Program-made: the position numbers and the translations under genes | NCBI GenBank assembly: GCA_015232795.1 | Contig: JADFYX010000095.1 | Coordinates: 1 to 8,621, forward strand | Source of the DNA: Magnetococcales bacterium | Lineage (GTDB): Bacteria; Pseudomonadota; Magnetococcia; Magnetococcales; JADFYX01 | Reading direction: 5' to 3' | DNA: 8,621 bases | Shown here: positions 1-6,354 of the stretch, one piece after another | Layout of the letters: every line of letters starts with the position of its first letter | Numbering within the stretch: position 1 is the stretch's first letter | The notes under the pieces: generated by a model | Told to the model about the DNA's origin: nothing | Database searches by the model: none | What the model saw: only the letters and a program-made list of their open reading frames with translations

Positions 1-23
1 AATCCTAAGCAGAAAACCCCAAG

Positions 24-70
24 GGATAGTAACTTAACTTAAATGGATAGCACTTAATTAAAGTGGATAC
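24..70. repeat. Short imperfect direct repeats (GGATA motif, 20-21 base period)
   Basis: Three copies of GGATA[G/C] begin at 24, 45 and 65. The second and third are preceded by a TTAAA-type stretch ending in TGGATA. A small inverted repeat, CACTT (51-55) and AAGTG (61-65), lies between the last two copies. The block stops exactly where the neighbouring TPR reading frame ends. Iterated sites of about 20 bases are typical of the ends of some insertion sequences, notably the IS21 family, and also of regulator-binding arrays. No transposase is visible because the window begins here, so the element assignment is only a possibility. Confidence 0.4.
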
Positions 71-451
71 CTAGTTCAAATAATTAGCTATTTGAATATT
101 TTCAGGCGCGATTTTAAGAGCAGTATTTAAAACTTGAACAGCCTCTTGTATACGTCCGAGAGGATAGAGAGACGTTGCCAGATTATAGTATAATAAGGCT
201 ATATTGTTGTCGATATTTATGGCTTTTTGAAACATTTCCACAGCCAAATCATGGCGATTTACTTTTTGAGCTATAATCCCTAATAAATTTATAGCATCAA
301 TATGGTTAGGTGCTTTTTGGATTATAGCTGTGCAAAGTTTATCAGCCTCAATGTATTTTTCAGCATTAAAAAACTCAACTGCTTGGGAAAATGTTGCGTC
401 AACTGTTAATTGTGGTTGATTATCAGCTTGTTGTACTTGTTTGCCATCCAT
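71..451 (-). CDS. TPR-repeat protein, short and possibly truncated
   Basis: This encodes about 126 residues, almost all tetratricopeptide repeat. Three TPR units lie at roughly residues 20-50, 51-83 and 84-117. They carry the usual pattern of small and aromatic helix residues and the closing Pro (KAPNH, INIDNN, KIAPEN). TPRs are protein-protein interaction scaffolds. There is no signal peptide or catalytic domain. The frame ends only eight residues after the third repeat, with its stop directly against the GGATA repeats at the left edge. TPR modules of this style often form the N-terminus of larger glycosyltransferase, sulfotransferase or polysaccharide-related proteins, so this may be the stump of a longer gene. 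I chose the ATG at 451, which has a weak GAG upstream; a TTG at 463 would add four residues. It is divergent from the WecA-like gene. The specific function is unknown. Confidence 0.7.
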   Translation of the reverse strand: MDGKQVQQADNQPQLTVDATFSQAVEFFNAEKYIEADKLCTAIIQKAPNHIDAINLLGIIAQKVNRHDLAVEMFQKAINIDNNIALLYYNLATSLYPLGRIQEAVQVLNTALKIAPENIQIANYLN

Positions 452-463
452 TATCGTACTCAA

Positions 464-793
464 TTTATTTAGAGCTTTAGTTCAGGAGTTATAACTATCA
501 AAAAACCATTAATTTATTAGTAAGTTATATATTTGTTCGTTAGCTTAAACATTCACTATCATTTAATTCTCACATAATCAATAGACAAACCACCAATAAA
601 ACCTATAAAAAAAATTTGATACTGTTATACGATAGCTGATCAAGTTGGGTGCTTTTGTAGAGATTTTAAACTATACTTTTAGTGATAATCAGGTATTGTT
701 AGGTGGTTTACAAAAGTATTAACAAACAATTGATAAATGTCGTTAGATATCTCTTTTTTATAAAGTGCTACTCTTTTGTAGTGATGATTTTTT
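464..793. other. Intergenic region between divergent genes
   Basis: This AT-rich gap of about 330 bases (340 if the TPR gene starts at its ATG) has no convincing coding frame. It must hold the start signals for the TPR gene (minus) and the transferase gene (plus). TATACT at 672-677 and GATAAT at 684-689 resemble -10 boxes, but neither has a good -35 box at 16-18 bases, so I do not call a promoter. The octamer CTTTTGTA occurs at 652-659 and 773-780 and inverted at 709-716; it also occurs inside the barrel gene, so it is probably not a specific operator. I see no RNA gene. Confidence 0.5.
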
Positions 794-1885
794 ATGACTG
801 AAATTTCAGACATCACTTTGTTTAATAGTCCATTTTTCAATATTGCTATTGTATCTGTTGGGACTCTTTTTTGGATATTATTGGGTATATTCTTAGCTCC
901 AATTATAGGTTTGGTTGACAGACCTTCGCATCGTAAAAAACATGAGAAAAATATTCCATTGATTGGTGGTATAGCTCTTTTTTTGGGCCTAGTTCCTGCA
1001 TTTTTTATATTGAATAACCCAATTCCACATCAAGAACGATTTTGGTTGGCATCTCTTCTTATACTGCTTATTGGAGTGTGGGATGATCGCGTAGGATTAT
1101 CAATTAAAAAAAGGTTTTTTATAGAAATTCTCATCGCTCTTATAATAACAGCAGGTGGTGGCCTAATAGTTATGACCTTGGGAAATCTAATTGGTTTGGG
1201 TAGCATAGAGCTGGGAATATTTGAGGTACCTTTTACTATTATTTGTATTGTTGGTGTTATCAATGCCCTTAACATGGTAGACGGAATTGATGGTCTGCTT
1301 GTTGGGTTAACCATGGTATCACTATTGGCCATGCTCTATCTTGCCACTGTTGTGGGACGTGTAGCTGAGGCAGAGATGATCATCATGATTATATCTGCTT
1401 TAATTCCAATTTTTATTTTTAATTCCCGGCTTTTTGGTCAAAAGTCGGCCCGACTTTTTATGGGGGATGGAGGGAGTAAGTTGTTGGGGCTGTTTCTGGT
1501 CTGGTTTACAATTTCTTTATCCCAATCTTATGCACCCCAAAATGCAGATAAGGTGGCAGCAGCTTTTCCTGCCGCGGGAGCACTTTGGCTTTTGGCTATT
1601 CCGTTAATTGAACTATTTAGTTCTATTTTGCGGAGATTAACTATAGGTAAAAACCCGTTCAAACCTGATGTGAAACATATTCACCATCTACTTCTTAGTG
1701 CTGGTTTCAGTGTAAATCAAGCTCTTATCATCATAATGGGGATCGCAACTTTTATGGCTTTAATTGCAATTACCGCTTTTGCATTTGCAATTAGCGATGA
1801 GATTCTTTTTGTCAGTTTATTGTGTATATACGCTGCCTACAGCATTTTTGCCCATAAATATTGGGCTGATAAAGCCTTAAATTAA
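794..1885 (+). CDS. WecA/MraY-family undecaprenyl-phosphate sugar-1-phosphate transferase
   Basis: This is an integral inner-membrane enzyme of 363 residues, normal length for the polyprenyl-phosphate N-acetylhexosamine-1-phosphate transferase family. Family members move a sugar phosphate from a UDP-sugar onto undecaprenyl phosphate, the first step of O-antigen, enterobacterial common antigen or exopolysaccharide synthesis. Visible motifs in order are DRPSHRKKH (42-50) followed by PLIGG; the acidic pair DD (97-98); NALNMVDGIDGL (157-168), which holds the catalytic aspartates; FMGDGGSKLLG (222-232), the nucleotide/Mg-binding loop; and HIHH (295-298), typical of the bacterial WecA branch. About ten hydrophobic segments surround them. 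This layout favours WecA over MraY, but the sugar cannot be read from sequence. The ATG at 794 has only a weak ribosome site. The gene is convergent with the OPX gene and shares its stop region with it. Confidence 0.9.
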   Translation: MTEISDITLFNSPFFNIAIVSVGTLFWILLGIFLAPIIGLVDRPSHRKKHEKNIPLIGGIALFLGLVPAFFILNNPIPHQERFWLASLLILLIGVWDDRVGLSIKKRFFIEILIALIITAGGGLIVMTLGNLIGLGSIELGIFEVPFTIICIVGVINALNMVDGIDGLLVGLTMVSLLAMLYLATVVGRVAEAEMIIMIISALIPIFIFNSRLFGQKSARLFMGDGGSKLLGLFLVWFTISLSQSYAPQNADKVAAAFPAAGALWLLAIPLIELFSSILRRLTIGKNPFKPDVKHIHHLLLSAGFSVNQALIIIMGIATFMALIAITAFAFAISDEILFVSLLCIYAAYSIFAHKYWADKALN

Positions 1886-2472
1886 AAAAATCGTCTCTCA
1901 ACAGTTATTACATCTCCAGGGTGGATTATGGTGTTGAGGTTGGCGCGACGGGATTTTTCCTTATTGTTTCTATCAGACTGTACGTTTATTTTCTTTTTAT
2001 TGGCCCGTGTAGTAAACCCCCCAGCTAAGCTTATCACTTTGTCCATGGTTAGTTGTGGGGAGTAGGAGTATTCACCGGGTGATTTTACCTCTCCTTTTAT
2101 ATAAAATTTTCGGTACGCAACAATTAAAACACTGACCTTTGGCTCTATTAAGTATGACCCTTTTAAACGTACCGTTATGAGAGATTCCACCTCTTTAACA
2201 GTCATGCCCTCAACTTGAAGTTCTCCTAAGAGGGGAAATGAGAATGATGCTGTATCACCAAGAAGTACTTTGACACTCAAGTCTGGCTCATCAAATACTC
2301 TAATTGATATAGTGTCTCCAACACCTAAGCGGTAGTCACTCTCCCCAGATATTCCATTTTCTTGAAATCCTAAGCACAAGATTAAATAGCAAATCAGACA
2401 GAGCAGTATCAGCTTGGTTCTGTTACAGCTTTTTATTTTACTATCAATTGACTGTTTAAACATAATAACCAC
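1882..2472 (-). CDS. Short OPX-family polysaccharide export protein (Poly_export + SLBB)
   Basis: This 196-residue protein is the periplasmic or outer-membrane export component of a capsule/exopolysaccharide system (Wza/BexD-like OPX family). After a hydrophobic leader (about 19-36) comes the polysaccharide-export domain (about 46-121), opening with DYRLGVGDTISIRVFDEPDL. A single SLBB domain follows (about 122-165, YIKGEVKSPGEY and LAGGFTTRANKKKI), then a closing IHPGDVITVERRFF. Wza is about twice as long and ends in a membrane-crossing helix; here the chain stops after the SLBB region, so it has no outer-membrane pore of its own. A Cys in LILCLG lies in the leader, but the lipobox is poor, so lipidation is doubtful. 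The GTG at 2472 overlaps the TAG stop of the barrel gene by one base, suggesting coupled translation; an ATG at 2463 is an equally good start. It is the last gene of the operon. Confidence 0.88.
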   Translation of the reverse strand: MVIMFKQSIDSKIKSCNRTKLILLCLICYLILCLGFQENGISGESDYRLGVGDTISIRVFDEPDLSVKVLLGDTASFSFPLLGELQVEGMTVKEVESLITVRLKGSYLIEPKVSVLIVAYRKFYIKGEVKSPGEYSYSPQLTMDKVISLAGGFTTRANKKKINVQSDRNNKEKSRRANLNTIIHPGDVITVERRFF

Positions 2473-4337
2473 TACATTTGAGCTTCGATGGTTAGTAGAA
2501 ATTTGTTTTGCTCATAACTGCTGCTGCTACTATTGGACATCAAGGAGGTGTGGTCATATCCCATCGCCAGCTTAAGCCAATCATCAATACTTAAGCCTAT
2601 TTTAGCACCATAATTCAATATTTTATCAACTTTTGTCTGACTACTGCCTTCTGAAATCTTCCAGGAATATGCAGAGTTTAAATCTGTTGCAATAAAATCC
2701 GCCCACTTATGAGACCAAGAGAAATCAACATTTCTTGTAGAAAAAAGATCTGCACTACCTGTGGAGTCACTGGTAGTCATTCTGGAGCCAAGAGTATATG
2801 TTGAATATTCTAAAGGAATCCAGTTCATGCTAAGACCCCAGGCAAAACTTGCGTAAGCGGGTAAGGTATCATCGTTGATAAAAAATTTCTCCCGGCCACC
2901 GATTTTACCGTTAAAGTTAAACAGATCACTGGGCTTCCAATCTACACCAACAAAATAATAAAGATCTTGACTGGTTTTATTTGTTAGATGTTCATAATTG
3001 TTATATTGGAAATTAATACCAGTTAATACTGATAACTCAGGACCACGAGCTACAGATGCCTCAACATCCAGACCTATTATCTCTTTTTCTAGATCTTTTG
3101 TAGTTGCTCTATGATTATGATAGATAGTGTTGGTAATATTGCTATTTATTGTTAACCCTACAATACCACCTTCTGCTCCAAGATTAAATTTTAATCCTGC
3201 TGATGGTGTAAAATGTCTGTTGGGAGAGTCAGAATCAGCAACATCATCATTACTTCCGCGATCGTCATGACCCCATTTTCCAGAAGTGGTCAAGGTAACT
3301 GCCACTTGCTCGTAAAGCCTGGTTGAGACCCGGGCGTTCAAGTTATGGTCAGCATAATTGTCGGCAGTATCCTCATTAAATAGGCCAATTGTACTGCTAA
3401 AACCGCAACTAAATTTTAGGGTCTCGTTATCTCCTTGTAGTGAAATTGCCGGGGTGAGAACCTCATACATATAAGCTGTATGGTTATCTTTTGTAGTGAA
3501 AAAATTATCGTTGTATGAGGTAACACTTTTAATTGACAGGATTACGCCGTCCACATTTGATAATAAATTTTGGAAAGGATAACCCTCATCTGAACCGGGG
3601 CCTATATCAACTAAATCTGTTATGGCATCTTCATCTGCCCATGAAATTTCGGTTATTTTGTTGTTGTTTTTATCTTTGCTTAACTCTTTAAATTTTTTAT
3701 TATTTTCTTTAACATCTTGAAATATATCCTCTGGTCTGCCAACAGTTAAATTGCCTGAGACGGCCTTTAATGGCTGTTTGTCTGAATTTTCTGGCTTTGA
3801 ATCGGTATGACTAAGGGGAATAAACTGTAAAGGTTTTTGGATAGCGGTAGTTGCAGTTTTAGTAGTCGAAATAATAGTAGAATTTATTAAGTTTATCTCT
3901 TCCTGGCTAATGGGTTGAAAAAGCAATTTTTTATTGCTGTATCCATGGGATATATTTATTAGTTTATCCTGCACATTTTTAGCAGTATCTAAATTTTCAC
4001 CATTGATTGGGATAAATTCTAACGCTTTTTGTTCGCTGTTTTCTATCTCTTTAATAAGTACCGGGGCTAATACCTCTCTGTTTATAATTGAGTTGTTTAT
4101 GGCATCATCTAAAAGTGGTAACGCTTGCAACTGTTTTTCTTCAGCTAGGGCAGGTTGCATGGAGGTAGTCAGAAAGAATATTGCCAAACTTATTGTTTTT
4201 ACCGAAGATAACTGACAATAGCTTTTACTCTTAGGGGTGAGAATAAAGAGGTGAGGTGAATCTGTGTGAGAGCCTTTTTTATAGTTTTTAAAAACCATAT
4301 CTAGGCTCATAGCAAACATTTTATTATGTTGAGCCAC
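2472..4337 (-). CDS. Outer-membrane beta-barrel protein of the polysaccharide-export locus (BBP2-like)
   Basis: This 621-residue protein starts at a GTG with a good AGAGGAA ribosome site, 9 bases after the SPOR gene's stop. A hydrophobic export signal (about 47-65, ending QPALA before EEK) is preceded by an unusually long polar N-terminus of about 45 residues. A low-complexity, Lys/Asn/Ser-rich linker follows (about 66-265). It contains four copies of a motif like K-x-L-x-F-I-P-[IL]-[NS] at 68, 104, 136 and 168. From about 270 (SYNDNFF) to the end, alternating hydrophobic and polar strands with Asn/Asp/Gly turns fit a beta-barrel of the putative porin class (BBP2 type) often found beside OPX genes. 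The last residue is Met rather than the common Phe. Its likely role is the outer-membrane exit channel for polymer delivered by the adjacent short OPX protein. The role is inferred from fold and neighbourhood, not from catalytic residues. Confidence 0.8.
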   Translation of the reverse strand: MAQHNKMFAMSLDMVFKNYKKGSHTDSPHLFILTPKSKSYCQLSSVKTISLAIFFLTTSMQPALAEEKQLQALPLLDDAINNSIINREVLAPVLIKEIENSEQKALEFIPINGENLDTAKNVQDKLINISHGYSNKKLLFQPISQEEINLINSTIISTTKTATTAIQKPLQFIPLSHTDSKPENSDKQPLKAVSGNLTVGRPEDIFQDVKENNKKFKELSKDKNNNKITEISWADEDAITDLVDIGPGSDEGYPFQNLLSNVDGVILSIKSVTSYNDNFFTTKDNHTAYMYEVLTPAISLQGDNETLKFSCGFSSTIGLFNEDTADNYADHNLNARVSTRLYEQVAVTLTTSGKWGHDDRGSNDDVADSDSPNRHFTPSAGLKFNLGAEGGIVGLTINSNITNTIYHNHRATTKDLEKEIIGLDVEASVARGPELSVLTGINFQYNNYEHLTNKTSQDLYYFVGVDWKPSDLFNFNGKIGGREKFFINDDTLPAYASFAWGLSMNWIPLEYSTYTLGSRMTTSDSTGSADLFSTRNVDFSWSHKWADFIATDLNSAYSWKISEGSSQTKVDKILNYGAKIGLSIDDWLKLAMGYDHTSLMSNSSSSSYEQNKFLLTIEAQM

Positions 4338-4346
4338 AGCTTCCTC
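4338..4346 (-). promoter_or_regulatory. Ribosome binding site deciding the GTG start of the barrel gene
   Basis: Read on the minus strand, the upstream gene's TAA runs straight into GAGGAAGCT and then the GTG. The AGAGGAA sits about four to five bases before the start and overlaps the stop codon. This supports the GTG at 4337 over the internal ATGs at codons 7, 10 and 14 and suggests translational coupling. Confidence 0.6.
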
Positions 4347-5312
4347 TTAACTTTCTTGTTTTTGGAAGATTCTTACGAATGTATCCTTAATATTTAAATC
4401 TTCTTGCAGCATTTTTTTTGTAGTATCAACTTCTGACCGTTTGCTAAAAAAGCCAACAAATACCCTGTTCATATTTCTGTTATTAATTTCCAGAGTATTA
4501 ACAAACCAAGGCAGATCATGTTGCTTAAGATATTTTTCCATACGTGCCAGACTCTCTTTGTCCGCAAAAACTCCAAGAACAATTGCATACCGCTTTTCAT
4601 AAAGCTGTAACACCCTTTTTACCTCTGCATTGTTGGGGGCCAACTCACGCAACGTTTTTATGTTTATCAGTAGAGATTTAATAGGAGTGGTGGTGTTTAT
4701 TGTTAACTGGTTGCTTTGCAAATCATTCATAACCTGTGCTAGCAGTTGTGCAACCTGTTGCTCTGAACTATCTTGGTTAAAAGTTTTTTGATCTAAATCT
4801 AAATTCTGTTGTTTAAGGTTATCGTTGTTTAATTGGATTTTATCTTTTTTATTATTTTCATATTGCAGACGCATCTTCTCCCAAGCCAGCTTTTCTACAT
4901 TAAATGCTGCTCTCTCCTCATTAAGCTTAAGTCTCTCTTTGGCAATATCATCATTAATATTATTAGCATTTTGGGGGGCACTGTTTGCAAATTCAGGCTT
5001 TAGGATAATTTTACCAGCCCAATTTTTATCGGTGATATCAATATATCCTTTTTGCGGTGTATAACAGGGGTGGGAGATGTTAATGCTATAACGACCCGCG
5101 GGCAATTTGACGCCGGGAACATATTTAGCAGGCATGTCAAACATCTCTATCTCTACTTTTGCCTCTGGTGGCTCAGTTATTATGGTTAAGTTATACAGAT
5201 CCTGATTATCTGTTGTGCCATCTTGTATTGAGGTTTCAGCTACAACCAACTGCATCGGTAACAAAAAGAGACAGACCCCAATAAAAACTATTTTTAATAA
5301 GTTGATAAACAA
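4347..5312 (-). CDS. Exported PEGA-like, coiled-coil and SPOR-domain protein
   Basis: This 321-residue protein is the first gene of the operon. A signal peptide (about 1-25, cleavage near VVA/ET) is followed by a PEGA-like beta domain (about 41-106). That domain shows LTIITEPPEAKVEI, then LPAGRYSINISHPCYTPQKGYI, the usual extracellular or periplasmic PEGA pattern. Residues about 118-175 are charged and helical, probably a coiled coil. The C-terminus (about 241-316) is a SPOR domain with YAIVLGVFADKESLARMEKYL and NRVFVGFFSKRSEV. SPOR domains bind denuded peptidoglycan glycan strands, so the protein is probably periplasmic and wall-bound. Beside the OPX and barrel genes it could position the export site on the wall; that is inference. 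The start is a TTG at 5312 with AAGGG very close upstream. It is needed to complete the signal peptide, but the exact start is less certain than the gene. Confidence 0.82.
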   Translation of the reverse strand: MFINLLKIVFIGVCLFLLPMQLVVAETSIQDGTTDNQDLYNLTIITEPPEAKVEIEMFDMPAKYVPGVKLPAGRYSINISHPCYTPQKGYIDITDKNWAGKIILKPEFANSAPQNANNINDDIAKERLKLNEERAAFNVEKLAWEKMRLQYENNKKDKIQLNNDNLKQQNLDLDQKTFNQDSSEQQVAQLLAQVMNDLQSNQLTINTTTPIKSLLINIKTLRELAPNNAEVKRVLQLYEKRYAIVLGVFADKESLARMEKYLKQHDLPWFVNTLEINNRNMNRVFVGFFSKRSEVDTTKKMLQEDLNIKDTFVRIFQKQES

Positions 5313-5403
5313 TGCCCTTACGCCCCAATATTTACTGGAATAACAGAACTTTATTAGATTGCAAATTTCACACCAACACTACATTAACCTTATCAATCTA
5401 TCA

Positions 5404-5409
5404 ATTATA
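5404..5409 (-). promoter_or_regulatory. Possible -10 box for the SPOR-barrel-OPX operon
   Basis: Read on the minus strand this is a perfect TATAAT, about 92 bases before the SPOR start. No good -35 box lies 16-18 bases upstream. A direct repeat of TATCAAT (5391-5397 and 5399-5405) overlaps the box and could be a regulator site or chance in AT-rich DNA. Confidence 0.25.
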
Positions 5410-5503
5410 TACTATCTGTAAAAAAAATGCCTTTTGAAAACTATTTAACTATTTTCTAATTTGCCGAGTTTATTGAAATTTGAGGCAATATCAGCGAGAA
5501 TGT

Positions 5504-5532
5504 TTGGAATAATAAATTCCCTGTTTTAGATT
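5504..5532 (+). promoter_or_regulatory. Possible promoter for the VpsP-like gene
   Basis: TTGGAA (5504-5509) and TAGATT (5527-5532) are separated by 17 bases, a sigma70-like arrangement 24 bases before the ATG at 5556. An inverted repeat, GGAAT (5506-5510) and ATTCC (5516-5520), lies inside the spacer and could be an operator. This is pattern only, in AT-rich DNA. Confidence 0.3.
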
Positions 5533-5555
5533 TTTCTATATTGGATAACAATAAA

Positions 5556-6194
5556 ATGCGCAATCTTTTTGGGGTTATTGCCATTCTAAGTTTATTGTTG
5601 CTTATTGTGGAAGCGTTGCATCTTGGGGTTGCAGACCTTCATAGAGTTGGGGCTGTCTTGCGTATTGAGAGTTGGATAAAAACTGCAAAAGTGCCGACTC
5701 ATGATGAATGGCTAAAAAGTCATAAAAGTCTGCAAACTGCAATTAAGGGAGATCCTGATAATCCCCAAAATATGCAAGAGATTGCGCGACTGCTCACCTT
5801 TAACACTACTAAACCAATTAATGAAAAAGTTGAGAGCTATAAAAAATCATTGGAATATTTGCGTCCTATGATTCAACTACAACCAGCTTCTGCCTATCTA
5901 TGGGCAAGATTGGCACGCGCAAAATTTGGGGCAAAACAGTTTGATGAGCAGACTTGGCAGGCTATGAACAGAGCAATAAAAGCTGCACCTAACGATTATC
6001 CCATTCAGCTAACCATTAGCAAATTATCACTTTTAACTTGGCCCTGGATACCAAACAGATGGCGAGACACCATGCAAAAAAATATACAACGTACTTTAAA
6101 TGGTGAAGTTCGTGGCGATCTTATCCAATTTGCCAAACGCAACAATAAGCTTAAACTTGCAAACCACCTCTGTAGAAAGTGTGATGTATTATAA
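5556..6194 (+). CDS. Membrane-anchored TPR-like protein, VpsP-like polysaccharide accessory protein
   Basis: This 212-residue protein has one N-terminal membrane segment (about 5-27) and a soluble remainder, probably periplasmic. Residues about 51-145 look like degenerate helical repeats with TPR-style pairs: AIKGDPDNPQNMQEIARLL, then IQLQPASAYLWARLARAKFG, then MNRAIKAAPNDYPIQL. The tail (146-212) is basic, holds WPWIPNRWR (162-170), and ends with a Cys pair, C206-R-K-C209. One TM helix plus TPR-like repeats in a polysaccharide locus resembles the VpsP family of Vibrio-type exopolysaccharide clusters. I recognise it by layout rather than by a signature motif, so the name is tentative. The ATG at 5556 has GGAT about nine bases upstream; a TTG at 5541 would add five residues and lacks a ribosome site. 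The gene is divergent from the export operon and followed by a likely terminator. Confidence 0.65.
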   Translation: MRNLFGVIAILSLLLLIVEALHLGVADLHRVGAVLRIESWIKTAKVPTHDEWLKSHKSLQTAIKGDPDNPQNMQEIARLLTFNTTKPINEKVESYKKSLEYLRPMIQLQPASAYLWARLARAKFGAKQFDEQTWQAMNRAIKAAPNDYPIQLTISKLSLLTWPWIPNRWRDTMQKNIQRTLNGEVRGDLIQFAKRNNKLKLANHLCRKCDVL

Positions 6195-6232
6195 GTCATG
6201 CAATATTCAATAGTTAGCCCTTGGCAAAATTT

Positions 6233-6256
6233 AGATAACCTATTATCTTGTTTTTT
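6233..6256 (+). terminator. Probable Rho-independent terminator after the VpsP-like gene
   Basis: AGATAA (6233-6238) and TTATCT (6243-6248) form a perfect 6-base stem with a CCTA loop, followed by TGTTTTTT. The stem has one GC pair, so it may be weak, but spacing and T-tract are right and it lies 39 bases after the stop. Confidence 0.55.
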
Positions 6257-6295
6257 GCTATAGTAGCTCTGTATTAAATATATTTTGTAAGCTTC

Positions 6296-6337
6296 AGCCA
6301 TAGAGTTAATTTACGAAGGGTATGGCTTTCTTTTTTT
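6296..6337 (+). terminator. Second hairpin with T-tract just before the FecR-repeat gene
   Basis: AGCCATA (6296-6302) pairs perfectly with TATGGCT (6321-6327) across an 18-base loop, followed by TTC and seven T. It could be a second terminator for upstream transcription. If a weak promoter upstream is real (TTGCTA at 6255 and TATATT at 6279, 18 apart), it could instead be a leader attenuator of the FecR-repeat gene. The loop is long for a classic terminator. Confidence 0.4.
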
Positions 6338-6354
6338 AAGTCATACATCAAACT

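Noticed and set aside
652..780. Three copies of CTTTTGTA in the 464-793 gap as an operator
   Set aside because: The same octamer occurs inside the barrel gene (near 3095 and 3488), so in this AT-rich DNA it is likely chance.
1030..1332. Minus-strand frame inside the transferase gene
   Set aside because: Shadow frame: the opposite strand carries clear family motifs over the same bases.
3934..5064. Plus-strand frames at 3934-4215 and 4825-5064
   Set aside because: They lie inside well-supported minus-strand genes and show only hydrophobic antisense composition with no recognisable domain.
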